Below, piece by piece: positions 35,751-47,830 of a DNA stretch of 64,000 nt. The notes beneath the pieces are model-generated. The model made no database searches. It was not told the DNA's origin and saw only the letters and a program-made list of their open reading frames with translations. This stretch comes from Asterella californica (Eukaryota; Streptophyta; Marchantiopsida; Marchantiales; Aytoniaceae). Within the stretch, counting starts at the first letter, position 1, and the number at the start of each line of letters is the position of its first letter. Both the position numbers and the translations under genes were made by a program. The stretch lies in assembly GCA_036924285.1 (NCBI GenBank), contig JAYKYS010000004.1, positions 15,346,001-15,410,000 on the forward strand. Direction: 5' to 3'.

Positions 35751-38447
35751 ATGACGCTGAAGCTCTACGGGGATCTTCTGTCTCAGCCGACTAGAGCTGT
35801 CGCGCTCTTCTGTCTGTAAGTGGATTATCCTTCTCGCCTCACGAGCTTGCCAGTCCTGTCCTAAACTCCTCGTTCTTGATTTTCAGACTTAAAGAGACTA
35901 GATGTCAACGAGGTTGATGATGTCATTCGCCCTTGTGAGGCGTTCATTCCTTGGGATGCCCGGGTTGAATGGGCATAAGCTTGGCTTTCTTCTAGCTTTT
36001 ATACTTGACTGGCCGCCTGGTGTTGTTTTGCATCGATTTCATCGTTTCCTTTCAGAAGGGAAGTACGCGATCCCGGCAGTCGGAATGATGCACACGCAAT
36101 ACAGTACACTTTGATAGTCTTCGATCATTCTCTATTTCTGTGCTTCTCTACGCTTGTAGAAACTCAAAGCTAATTTATCCTATTGATCCACAGGGCAAAC
36201 AAAATCGACTACGAGCTTGTTATCGTTAATTTACCAGAACAGGAAAACAGGAAGCCCCCATTTCGAGGTGATTTTCGTACTACTCTTCCTCTCATTCCTC
36301 CATTGCAGCTTAACGTGGTTTCTGCACTGAAGTGCTACAAGTAGCGCACACGGGATCTAAAGATCTTAGCCTTCAAGCGGAGAGTGACTTCCCTCAGGCG
36401 GGCTGCACTTTGCAGTACTTGCAGTCACAAGTTGAAATTATGTGGACCTGCTAACTGCCATGTGGATGTTGTGCACGCGTGCGTGTGCTGGGAACGCGTA
36501 GGGCAGTGTACAAAGTTTCGATACTGGATCTGATTATGTTGCGGTAGTCAAAAGTTGTAACCCTGTTAGTCAGACAATGCTAGCTGTGGTAACACGGGGA
36601 TCGTCCGTTAGGTCACTGCACAGTAGGCTAAAAGAACCTGTGGGAGGTAAAATTAGGAACGTTCTCAGTTTTCCCGGTGGAGATGCGTAACATGAGATCT
36701 GTCTGTCCGCTAGTGTTCGTAGTTAAGAAGAAATTATCTCGAATGAAATCCACTCTCAAGTCTTCTTTATCTGCTGGACTTGTCTCTCGGATTGCCAGTT
36801 CGTGTTTCCTTTGTGGGAAAGAAGCAGTACGATGTAGGAACCTTCCGAATTTAGGCTGGGGCGCTTATAACAGCGTAAAACTTGTGTGTGCTCTTGAGCA
36901 GCCATCAACCCCAGAGGGCAGGTACCTGCCATCGACGATGATGGCTTCAAACTTTCGGAGAGGTAAACTATCCATCCAGGTCTGCAAAATATGCTCGGGG
37001 TCGATGAAAGGCGTTCCAGTTTTTCACCCTACTAGAACTACGCAAATAGTGTCTTCTTTCCAGCAGGATCTGATTTCGATTGGAAGAAATCTCGGATAAC
37101 TCCTAGGTGTGGCTCACAGCATCATCTGTGTCTCTGTGGTTGCAGTGCCACTATTCTTAGATACCTGGCTGCGTCACGTTCGGTGGCGGACCACTGGTGA
37201 GTCACTTCAGATTGGGGATGCCAGAAGGATCATTCTGTACAGTGTTGTTCAATTCTAATTCTACAATTGGTTCATGTCATTTCTTGTTTATGGGAACGGA
37301 ACAGGCAGATCTTGTCGAACTGTCTTTGGGCATTACTGGAAGAGCTTTGTGCTTGTCATGGAATAAGATGTGATGCTCATCTTATTGCTTAATTGCTTAA
37401 ACTACTGGATCTAAATATCTCGCAAGGGTCCAGACTGGGGTGAGGTGGGGTTGTCTTCTGCAACCATGCATGCCGTGATTTGGATCTCCCGGAGTGATTT
37501 TTACCTACATCATCAAACCATTCAAATCTACACAGTCTGGCCGGGAGCTACAGTTTGCCTACTATTGGGTATTAGATAAAGAGGTGGAAGAATTATACGT
37601 TTGTTTATATTTGAATGGCTTTATGTTGATGTAGGTACCCTGCGGACTTGAAAGCAAGAGCATGTGTTGATTGCGTGTTGGACTGGCATCACACAAACCT
37701 CCGCCAAACTTCAGGTAAGACTCGAGATGGTTGGCACACAACATTTTTTGCCTTGTAAAGTAAAACACAAAACCTCGTAGAATGAGTTTAAGCTACGAAC
37801 TCATATCACCGGATTGGAAGCCATCAACTTTCTCGAATGCGAGGAGTAATTAGCCAGTTTGGGACCGACTCTTGCAGTGTATGTGTACCATAAGGAGATA
37901 GAAGTTCATTTATTTAAAGGACCAGCAGCACCTGAAGGAGCAATTAAAGCAGCTGAAGACAAGATGAGGGCGGCCTTTCAGATGTTGGAGATGGTCTTCT
38001 TAACTGAAGAAGGCCCATTTCTTCTCGGTGCATCTCAGCCTTCGGTTGCTGATATTCTTCTCGCTTGCGAGTTGACGCAAACTCAGGTTAGTGAGTCAGA
38101 AGGGATGAAAATTCGTCTCTTCGTTTTCCGGAACAACTAGTGCTTGTATTCTGTGCGTGCGATTGAGTTGCTGCTTGCTTCGATTGATTATATTCTATGC
38201 TCAGTTTCTTTTCTGTACTCATCAATTAGCATCTCTCGTTGATGCCGTTTCTTGTAATCTTGACAATTCGGGAAATTTCCAGTTTCTGACAGAGTCGGAC
38301 CAGGAAAGACTGTTCGGTTCAAAGCCCAAGATCAAAAAGTGGCTCGACGTGATGGAGAAGAGTTTAGCACCCCACTGGGCAGAAGTCCACCGAACAATTC
38401 CCGAACTGGTCAAAATTTTGGAGGCTGCAAGAAGTTGCAGGCAGTAA
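35751..38447 (+). CDS. theta-class glutathione S-transferase, complete, seven exons
   Basis: Conjugates glutathione to electrophiles and reduces organic hydroperoxides. Exons: 35751-35815, 36194-36267, 36902-36962, 37146-37196, 37635-37714, 37854-38086, 38283-38447 (stop TAA). Phases agree throughout and give 242 residues, normal for the class. The thioredoxin-fold half starts MTLKLYGDLLSQPTRAV, where Ser11 is the expected catalytic serine, with the glutathione-site VPAIDDDGFKLSES in exon 3. The helical half includes VLDWHHTNLR (exon 5) and FLLGASQPSVADILLACEL (exon 6), both diagnostic of plant GSTT. The C-terminus SCRQ is not a peroxisomal signal, unlike the SKI end of Arabidopsis GSTT1. The exon 5-6 junction is the least certain. 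Confidence 0.93.
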
Positions 38448-38733
38448 GCTGGGTATGGGTCGGACAAGTACTGTATATTTTCTTTTGGACTCGCACTAAC
38501 ACGAGAGTTCAGATTAGGACTCTTCAACTGCTGTAGTTGTTCGTTCTCAGGCCCATCAGAATTGAACGTTCCCAGGAGGATCTCAGTGCTGTGATGAGCA
38601 CAGCCGCAGACACGTTGGTCTCCGTACATTTTCCTGACTCTCGTGCTTAGCTCCCTTCTATCTCCACAGTACAATCGTAATTAGATTGTAGCGTCGAAAT
38701 GTGGAATCAGGTGTATTTTCAGGTCCTGTTTCC

Positions 38734-38772
38734 GTTGTACTCCACGTTAGCTTCACAAACGTGGAGTACAAC
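38734..38772. repeat. 15-bp perfect hairpin, 9-nt loop
   Basis: Arms 38734-38748 and 38758-38772 pair perfectly. It lies about 290 bp after the GST stop codon, so it could sit in the 3' UTR. Confidence 0.85.
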
Positions 38773-41597
38773 GATATGATGATGCGATAAAGGTGACAAA
38801 TGCGTTTGTATTTTGGCGTGTATACTGAAATGCTGAATCTAAGATTCAAGTCCCAGTCATCTCGTACTGTCTCCTGTGCTTGCCATAAAGGGCGGTTAGT
38901 GCTTGCACTCGACGAGAGTTCTGGAGGTTTTCTAGTGTCGGTGTATGGCAACGATCTCGTGTGACATGTAAAGTTCTGGCAATTTTATCACTCAATAGAG
39001 GCTACTTTGCATCAAACCCTGGCCAGTTGTGTAATTAGTTTCGCAACTCACGGTTTGCCGAATGGGGGTAGTCCAGTCGATTCCTGCCTCGGATCTGTAA
39101 CTCAGATCCGAGATCTGTAAATTGATCTGTACCTTCCATGTCGGATAAAGGAGGCCTTGGTGATGGATTTAGCATAAGAGATTCATGGCTTACATCCGCA
39201 GCGCAGATTCCGTTCATTTTTGGATCGTGACCGCACGAAAGCAATGCCAGTTGTCAGAGCCAGCCATTATTTTATCGAGTACATCGTGGATTCCTACACA
39301 GAAAGGAGTTATGAATGTAATGATGATGATGATTGCTCGGACAGCGGTGGAGAATGTGTCACTAGACCGCTTTGGCGTGCAACTTTGTCACCCGACAATC
39401 ATCGTTTTGTCACAGGACAAAACTAAAACGAAATGCAGTGTCTGATTCGTTTTCGTCGTCTGTCCGACCCGCTCCTTGCCTAAGCATATTTTCCTTGCTA
39501 ACCGCCGAAGACTTAGATGGGATGCATCTGTTCATCATCTTTTCTATCTTTATAGCCAAATCCGGATAAGTGGACGTACGGCTGCGTCGAGAGGTCATTC
39601 ACCTCGTGGTCCTGACTCAAGCATGTATAGGTTTTAAACTCCTCATAATTTATTCTCTAATGTGTAGGATTATGTCGCAGAGTGTCCAGCCCAAAAGTTG
39701 AAGCACTCTTTTGTCTTTCCTCTCAAGACAAAATTCGCTCTATCTTGAAATATGTGAACCGTTCGAGCACGTTCGGCCGGCGGTGTGCTCGAATCATCCC
39801 AGCAAGTAGGCAAGTAAGTTTCACGCTATTTACCTTGACAAAGGAAACCCCAAGGCCGAAGAAACATACGGACGTCTTCGCGTAGAACTGCTTTTCCTGT
39901 TTCCTGTTTGCAGCCACTTACAGCTGCTTCGAGAGTCCTACCATGCCCTCACTTACCTACCTATCCTCTTTAGCAGGTCTCTGTGCTAGTCGTGGATGTA
40001 CGTCACCGGTATTCTACTCTATCCGAGATCAGCGATCAGCATCCTCCAGGTAGAGGACGAATGTTTTTCTGTACCAATTGTTTGAAATCTGATGACTGCA
40101 CATGCTCGCAACGAACTATTGAGATTAGAGTTCCCAGTGTAGCAGCTTTAAAGCATCGAACCGGTAAGCTTTCTGAGTAGAGAACGTCCCAAAGCTGCAT
40201 CACTTCACATCTCTATCTTCCGTGAGATACCTCCGATTCTCCTTCCGCACAGACAGACGGAGTCGTCATAGCAAGAACCAAAAGCTTCGTGCTCTGTAGA
40301 GTGGGTCTGGATCTGTAGAAAGAAAACACGATCTCGTTGCCAGCCAGCAGCCGGCCAACCAAGTTTCTGTCAGACAGAATAGAGATGGAGAGGGAGAGCG
40401 AGATGAGTGGGTTCTTGGAAAAACCGGAAGAGTGAGCTCTTAAGCTATCTGCTGAAGTGACTAGCGTTTTTGCTCATAAACTACTCTAAACGCTAAAAAC
40501 CACTGTCTAAAACACGGTCTACTATTACCAATCCTAAAGGTCCAGAAAACTAGTACCTGTGAGATGCGCGGTGCGCACAGGCCAGGAGACCCTCTCGACC
40601 CAAAAAAAACTCAAATAGTAGCACATGGATGAAACTCCAAATCAAGCTCCCCGCCGCAGGCTCCGATGCGTCGTTGAGGAGAAAGGCCAGGGAGGTAGCT
40701 GGAGCTCGGTACAGAAAGTCATCCGAACTGGAGCCGCTCAATGGCGAGCTACAATCGGACCTGAGTGGCCGCCGGCGCGCTCAGGCCGGGATGTTAGATA
40801 TTTAGATATCGCCAATTTCGCATCACTGACCAGTCCGGCTTGGGTTCCACAGAAAAGGGGAATAGTATGAAAAGGACTCCACAAACCGGGAGTACCAAAC
40901 AGTAATCGCAGTAACAAGATCGACCTGGTTAGAACTCTAGTGTACCAATGGAGCGCCGGCGCCCATCCTGTTGTCACCAAAAGTGAGGCAAGAAACTCGG
41001 GGGGCATTCCTATCTCGAGTCCCGGTAACAGGGTTCAAGCGATTGCGGGATCGGTTATGCCCATTGCACTGATTGATGTTCTCCATCGGCGTGATGACAC
41101 GCTACGGCCACAGGGAGCTCTCGTTCCTTCCTTGAATGTTATGTATGACTGCCCACATGCATGAACATGTTACGCATGCGCACCCGCCCCTCAGGGCCCT
41201 CACGGGCTTCACCTCCTCCTCACTTGCTGCTACTGTACCGGCGATTTAGACTCTAGACTCTAGACTGGATAGATGTCTGTAGGTAGATGATGATCATGAG
41301 GCAGCCACCAGCACGGCATGCCACGTACAGAGGACAGACTACTCTAGACAGGAGGAAAATTTGGAGAGGCACCAGCCCTGAAACTATGATGCCTTTCTAG
41401 TCAGTCGTCCGTCAGTCCGTCACAGTCCAGACTCCATACACTCCCTTACTCGTACTGTACTCTACGGGCTGGCCGCGCAGACCCAGAAACGGTACTATCC
41501 GATTAAAGCTCGAGTACCGAACGTGCCCAATACCATACCCCAACCGGCCCTGGAAAGAATGGAATCCGGACAGCACAAAGTGCCTTCTACGGGATGT

Positions 41598-41943
41598 TAT
41601 TAGGGGGAATATTCACAAGCGTTTGAATGGTAAAAGACCAGAACTTTTCAGCTGCTATTCTTTTATTGAACAGCGATTTGTTTTGAGTTATTTTTATTTT
41701 GAGAGTATTATGTATTATTAATTATTTTTACTTTTATCACTTGAAAATATTATTTTGATGAATAGATTTATTTATATAATAATTAAATATGAAAAAATTA
41801 AAAATTCAATAAAATTACTCACTGTATTTTTCAACAGACACTTCCGAATATATCCACAAATAATACTGGCTAAGGTCTGACCGAAGTCGTAACTGCTTCA
41901 CGCGGGTCCAGAATCTTTTGAAAAAATTCAAACTTTTACACCC
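41598..41943. mobile_element. possible third member of the GGGGTGT MITE family
   Basis: Ends TTCAAACTTTTACACCCC, close to the right end of the elements at 33.5 and 49.7 kb; the left side TTAGGGGGAATATTCAC is only loosely similar. The interior is very AT-rich, in contrast with its flanks. Confidence 0.4.
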
Positions 41944-43207
41944 CTGTTGGAGAACTTGTTAGAGACGTCCCCTCTCCTGATGCGACCCGAGCAGAGGATT
42001 CCGAACCTAGCGGGTCCAGGGCGCAGACCGGACCAGCCAATCCGGTAGGACCGGTAGAGGACAAGGCGATGAAATCAGAATATGGGACTGACTGACTTTG
42101 GACGTTTTGCAGTGCGACGATCATGACAACTGCCTTTTCGTTCGAATTAAGAAGGATCTACCGGCTGGATGCTGTCGAGCGGCAGGCGCAGCAGGAGATA
42201 GACCTGCCTCATCAACTGTTGCGCTACTCGTACAAGGCGATTCTCAATTGTTACAATTATTATTATTATTCCTCCAGTCCATACAGTTCTGATCATTTAT
42301 CTGAATACGGTTATCTTTCAAGATTATGTGCTGGTGGCGAAACGTCGACAGAGTCCGCAATTTTCTGTTAGTTTGCTACTGAAATGTGTGGCGGAGTAGC
42401 AATTAGACGTCTACGGACGGCTAGAGTGATCAAGTTACGGAGAAAACGTATACTTTGTGGTTATGTATGAAGTGGAGGCTGGAGCAAAAGAAGGCGCGGC
42501 GCAGCAGGAGGACGAGGACGAAGGCTGAGCTGTAGTCAAGAGGGGCCGCTGCAAATGGCAGGCAGAGGTAGCCAGAGGCCGAGTCAGGGTCGGAGAAATG
42601 GAGACAGACACAAAGCGAGAGTATTGATCAGTGAGTTCGAGTAGAGCCAAGCCTCACCTTACAGTGCTTGACTGCGTGCCTGCCCATCCCCTGCATTCTT
42701 CTGCCTTTTTTATGTTCTGTTCTGCTACAGCATCATATTTGCAATTGCACCTCCCCGATAGCAGACGAACCAAATCTTCTGTTTGAGACTTTAGTCACTC
42801 TCTCACTCACGAGAGGAAGGGAGGAATTTGGAGATGGACATACGAGTGTGCACATTTGGCTAGTTACATTCGGCAGGCACGTCGTCCTGCTTGTCCATTT
42901 CCAAGATTTTGAAGTCCAGAAGTACCGAGTCAGTAGGCTGCAGGCGCGAGACAGAACTTGGCGAGTCGCACTAACGTGATTGATAGTGCGGTGAAAGTTG
43001 GATCGCAATTCTGGTGTTGGGAAATAAGGAGACCTAAAGAAACGGAGGAGTTGAAACTTGTTGGCTGGAGCCGAGGACCGAGGGACTGTTGGACTTGTGC
43101 GAGAGGGAGGAACAGAGAGTCGAGAAAGGAAGGACATTCTTTTAACAAGGAAGGAAGCTGGGTACTCGCAATTTGTCGACGGGTACTGGCGTCAGCGCAA
43201 AGCGGTC

Positions 43208-45475
43208 ATGCAGTTTTCTAAGTTGGATGATTCCCCAATGTTCAGGAAGCAGATCTTAGCTCTCGAGGAGACGGCGGAGGCTTTGAGGGAGCGATGTCAG
43301 AAGTTCCACAAGGGCTGTCGGAAATACACGGAAGTGCTTGGGGAAGCGTACGATGGAGACATTGCATTCGCGAATGCTTTAGAAAGTTTTGGTGGAGGCT
43401 TGGATGATCCGATGGCGATTGCTGTGGGAGGGCCTGTGATGACAAAATTCACCATCGCATTGCGGGAGATCGGCACTTACAAAGAAGTTCTGCGCTCCCA
43501 AGTAGAACAAACGTTAGAGGACAGGCTAACTCAGTTTGTAAGTCTCGATCTGCAGGATGTCAAAGAGCTCCGCAAGAGGTTTGAGAAATCCAGCCTGCAC
43601 TACGACCAGGTGCGAGTTAAGTTTCTAAACCTGAAACGAGATGCTAAGGTGGATGTCGTGATCGAAGCGGAAGAAGACTTGCGAATTGCCAGAAGCGCTT
43701 TTGAGCAAGCTCGGTTTAATTTGGTATCCGCTCTATCGAATCTTGAGGCCAAGAAGAAGTTTGAGTTTCTAGAAGCGGTCAGTGAATGCATGGATGCACA
43801 CTTAAGGTACTTTAAGCAAGGATACGAGTTGTTACATCAAATGGAACCTTATATTCATCAGGTACTGGCTTACGCACAGCAATCTAGACAGAGAGCGAAT
43901 TATGAGCAAGCGGCACTCGCCGACAGAATGCAGGAGTTTACCAGGCGTATGGAGCGCGAAAATCAGAGGTCTTTTAGTAAGACCGATTTGAACGCAGCAG
44001 GTGATGGAATCCAGACTGTTGGAAGGAGTTCACATAGGCTAATTGAGGCAGTGATGCAATCGACGCCCGGGGGAAAGGTTCAGACCATCAAACAGGGGTA
44101 CCTGCTCAAACGCTCGTCGAACTTGCGCGGAGACTGGAAGAGGAGGTTCTTCGTTCTGGACAGTTTTGGCAAGTTGTACTATTACCGGAAGCAGTGGGGC
44201 AAACCGACCGATGAGAAAACCATCGCTCATCACACAGTGAACTTGCTGACGTCCACGATTAAAATGGACGCCGAGCAGACGGATCTGCGCTTCTGTTTTC
44301 GTATTATTTCTCCGTCCAAAAGCTACACTCTCCAAGCCGAAAACGCTTTGGATAGGATGGACTGGATCGACAAGATAACTGGAGTGATAGCTTCCTTATT
44401 AAATTCGCAAATAACAGATCAGAGACCCGTTAACAGTAGCTCTAGCAGTTTCGCTCTGGATTCCGAACAGTCTCTGTTCGAAGAGACGAGTGCGTTCAGT
44501 GGAATGAGCGTTTCCTCACATCGGCGGATTAGTCTCGAAGCAGGTCCCGGCAGTGCGCGTGAACGTCAAGAGAGGCCGTTAGACATATTAAGGAGTGTTC
44601 CAGGGAATGAAATATGCGCTGATTGCGGCACTCCTGATCCTGATTGGGCCTCCCTTAACCTGGGAGTCCTTCTATGTATAGAATGTGCAGGTACTCACCG
44701 CAATCTGGGCGTCCACGTCTCCAAGATGCGCTCCTTGACCCTGGATGTGAAAGTCTGGGAGCCATCTGTGATAGCCTTCTTTCTATCAGTAGGCAATGTC
44801 TTTGCTAATTCAGTCTGGGAGGAAGAGCTCCCAAGTCCGAACAGCAGCTCACGGCGGTTTTACAGGAGTACTAGTAACCTCGACCAAAGGGACACGGTAT
44901 CCAAACCACAACCGAGAGATCCCATCAATGTGAAGGAGAAGTATATACACATGAAGTATGTTGATAAACGCTTCATGCGGAAGGTGGAACACAATCCTCA
45001 AGGACCAAGCGTGGCTAACAGCGTGTGGAATGCCGTTCTTGCGGGCAACAAGCAGGTAGCTCTCCGTCTTTTTCTGATTGAAAAGGCTGATGCCAACACA
45101 ACACATGAGCAAGCTATGGGGTTGGCCACGGCCCATGCCAATCAAGGTGCTCTCGGGATAAATAAAGGGGACTTCGAGGAGAATCTGTGGGGGTGTACGT
45201 TACTTCACTTGGCCTGCCAAATTGGGGATCTGGCGATGATAGAAATGCTTCTACAGTATGGCGCCACAGTCAGTAGTCGAGATGGTTTTGGCAGAACTCC
45301 ACTTCATCATTGCCTCACATATGGTAAAAACTTCTGTGCCAAATTGCTGGTGTTGCGAGGAGCACAACCGACAGCTGTCGACGGATGGGGCAAAACGCCT
45401 TTAGACTGTGCCTTGGAAGTGGGACCTGTAACTGATGAAGAACTTTTTCTTCTACTTTCCGAGCCCAGTAAATGA
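43208..45475 (+). CDS. BAR-PH-ArfGAP-ankyrin protein (AGD1-4/VAN3 type), intronless
   Basis: Stimulates GTP hydrolysis on Arf GTPases during vesicle budding; Arabidopsis VAN3/SFC (AGD3) acts at the trans-Golgi and in vein patterning. A single open frame of 755 codons. The start at 43208 (MQFSKLDDSPMFRKQ) matches plant homologs; an upstream in-frame ATG at 43058 would add 50 residues. Domains: BAR about 1-225; PH about 290-397 (GYLLKRSSNLRGDWKRRFF); ArfGAP about 456-590 with zinc ligands CADC (near 468) and CIEC, and the arginine finger in HRNLGVH; two clear ankyrin repeats about 662-730 (LLHLACQIGDLAMIEMLLQ, TPLHHCL). All catalytic residues are present. It lacks the Ser-rich PH insert of some angiosperm paralogs. 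Arabidopsis relatives have many introns, so this copy has lost them or is a retrocopy. Confidence 0.96.
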   Translation: MQFSKLDDSPMFRKQILALEETAEALRERCQKFHKGCRKYTEVLGEAYDGDIAFANALESFGGGLDDPMAIAVGGPVMTKFTIALREIGTYKEVLRSQVEQTLEDRLTQFVSLDLQDVKELRKRFEKSSLHYDQVRVKFLNLKRDAKVDVVIEAEEDLRIARSAFEQARFNLVSALSNLEAKKKFEFLEAVSECMDAHLRYFKQGYELLHQMEPYIHQVLAYAQQSRQRANYEQAALADRMQEFTRRMERENQRSFSKTDLNAAGDGIQTVGRSSHRLIEAVMQSTPGGKVQTIKQGYLLKRSSNLRGDWKRRFFVLDSFGKLYYYRKQWGKPTDEKTIAHHTVNLLTSTIKMDAEQTDLRFCFRIISPSKSYTLQAENALDRMDWIDKITGVIASLLNSQITDQRPVNSSSSSFALDSEQSLFEETSAFSGMSVSSHRRISLEAGPGSARERQERPLDILRSVPGNEICADCGTPDPDWASLNLGVLLCIECAGTHRNLGVHVSKMRSLTLDVKVWEPSVIAFFLSVGNVFANSVWEEELPSPNSSSRRFYRSTSNLDQRDTVSKPQPRDPINVKEKYIHMKYVDKRFMRKVEHNPQGPSVANSVWNAVLAGNKQVALRLFLIEKADANTTHEQAMGLATAHANQGALGINKGDFEENLWGCTLLHLACQIGDLAMIEMLLQYGATVSSRDGFGRTPLHHCLTYGKNFCAKLLVLRGAQPTAVDGWGKTPLDCALEVGPVTDEELFLLLSEPSK

Positions 45476-47785
45476 AGTGCTTGTGGTCCAGTTCGCCTTA
45501 AATCAAAAGGCCGTGTTGTAACATACGAAATTTAAATCTCTTTGTTTATTCTGCAGCCTACGACCTGTGTTGTGACTGACCGCTGGTGAGTTCAATCTAC
45601 TAATCTCTTTAACTCTTCGCCTCGTGGATTCCGTAAGCCTTGATATTGTTTTGTTTAGCTTACCTTCGCTTGTACTGTTTATTCGTCAGATGCATCGTCC
45701 GATTGGCCAGCTTTATGGGCCGAATGGTCCTGCTCTGTCTGCTGCAGATCAGGCCCACTAGAGATGCAATAGTTACAGGTCCGAAGTAGTTTAACCTCGG
45801 GAGCTGTACTGCACCAATATATCCACAGTTTCTGATTGCAAAGTAGGGAGTGGCAAGATGAGAAAAGTGTGCGTATAGCACGACCGGATAGTTCTTGAAG
45901 TATACTCTGCAGTCCTTCACTCTTTATATATCGTAGTCGTTTATATACTCTGTAGTCGTTCCCGATGTTTCCTGTTTGCTGTTTAGCTTGGAGACTTATG
46001 TTTGTCTTTTCCCATTCAGAAAAGAAGTGGGTCAGTTATGCGGTAAATGAGATTACTTTTGTCAAACTCGCCATAGTAATTATTCCTAAAAAGAAAAGAT
46101 CTTATCAACGTCCATAAATAATAAAAATTAGGTCAAGTTGGTTAATAAAGATTCAATTTCTTTTACTTAGAGCATAACGGCAGGATATTCGCTGATGTCT
46201 ACCTTACAGAGGAAGGTCGGAGGTGTAGTTTAAGCACGATCACCTCATCCTGCTTCTCGCCTGAGATTTGTAAACTCAGATTGTTCTAAGGGAAATTTAA
46301 TCTTGTGCAGGGACCTTTCAGATCTCAGAGGAAGAGCCGGAAGTGAGTGCATACTGGACTGGCACCAGTTAACCAATGTCAGGATTTATGTAAGCCTCAC
46401 AGATGCTGTATCTTGCAACATCCGTTTATAAGAAAATATTTTGTAGAAGCCTATGTCATAACTTCATCAAGTTTTGTAGTCAAGCTAGCTTGTGGATATA
46501 GAATTTCAAACTCTTACTTAAAAAAGGTTTGACCTTGACCAAAAGTAATTTGTTGTAGTTTACCTTTTGATGTGCAGAAGCTTGACTGATCCGTTATAGC
46601 TACCCTCTGAGATCGGATTGATGAGTGCAAGCTAGGAAGCTTGGTGATGAGGTCTCGCATGTCTTCTCTAATTTGTGGAGGACTGGCTGATTGAGAAGAA
46701 CGTCACCTGCCCGGCAGGACTGAACCATTCATTGTTAACCTGGCCTCTGCTCCGTGGACTCTGCATTTGACTGGTAAATGCAGTTTCCATTTTGTCAACC
46801 CCTTCCTAGACATTTGTGACTTCATTCCAGTGGGTAGTTCACCCCCGCTCATTTCTTTTCACCCCGTTTACCGTGATGCGGTTCTCCTCTGGTATAGGAA
46901 TGTCATTCATTCTCTTGTCGATTATTTAGAACTCGGGTTATCTGTCATTCTGCTGGAGCCTCGTGTTGTGAGAGCAAAGCATGATCGCGTAGAGGTGAAA
47001 ATGAAGTCTTTCCTCCTTAAAGAGAAACTGAAACGTGAATGTATGATAGGCTAATACAGACAGGCTAGGTAGTGTAGACTGCAGAATTGCTGTAAATGTA
47101 CAATCATTCTTGTCCGGATGTTGAATCTCAAAGAAAACACGGAGAGAAGAAGCAGGTTGCGAAGCAGAGATGTTAGCGAATCTTAAGCTTCAGAAGTGCA
47201 TATATCGGCCGGGAAGTACCTCCAGAATCCATTTAGCAATCAACTTCCTGTGGCACAAGTGCTTTTGCAACACCTCGCAAAATTGGGAAGTCGCGAGGGT
47301 AGTTCGGGTGACAAAGAAGGCTTTTTAACAGATTGGCCTGAGTCCTTCTCTGTGATTTGACTTTTTGTTGTTCAGTTTCCCAGATGTGGCATAATTAGAG
47401 CGTCCATTTTCTTCGGCAGACTGGTTTTCCTCTCCAATCTTGCTGCGTTGCTGTAAATAATTACATGTTCAGATTTGAGGAGTAACATTATTGTCTCTCC
47501 CATGTGGGTCCAGTCGAGATGTTTCACCACATGCGTTAAACGTCTAACTGTTCAGTAATTTTTCCTCTGCAGATTGCAGTGCGAAGCTTCTGTTGAGTGG
47601 CATTGTGGCAAAAGAATTTTCGTCCTTTGGATGAATGTTTAACGTGCCATGTTATTTCACTCTGTTGCTAACATTCTGATGTTCAGCAGAAACAAGGCCT
47701 CACGTGTCGGTTATGTGTATCTGCCCGAGTGTTTGACTGTTGCTGACGGAAGTAGGTACGCGGTATTTTGTTGAGCAGGACAGGA

Positions 47786-47830
47786 CTTAAACAGGACTAC
47801 CGTCGGGGGCTGACGGTAGTCCTGTTTAAG
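47786..47830. repeat. 19-bp perfect hairpin, 7-nt loop
   Basis: CTTAAACAGGACTACCGTC (47786-47804) is followed after GGGGGCT by its exact reverse complement (47812-47830). A further GACAGGACTTAA lies just before it. Confidence 0.9.

Larger units (their letters stand above)
38448..43207. other. long gene-free stretch between GST and ArfGAP genes
   Basis: About 4.8 kb with only short, unsupported reading frames. It contains a 15-bp perfect hairpin at 38734-38772, an AT-rich possible MITE (about 41598-41943) and, towards 43.2 kb, the likely promoter and 5' UTR of the ArfGAP gene. A reading frame at 39220-39426 with an acidic Cys-containing stretch is unrecognised and not called. Confidence 0.45.

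Noticed and set aside
43058..43207. Upstream in-frame ATG as the ArfGAP start
   Set aside because: The 50 extra residues do not resemble the family, while MQFSKLDDSPMFRKQ matches the usual plant N-terminus.
45476..45560. Poly(A) trace as proof of a retrocopy
   Set aside because: No A-tract or target duplication was seen after the ArfGAP stop, so retroposition remains unproven.
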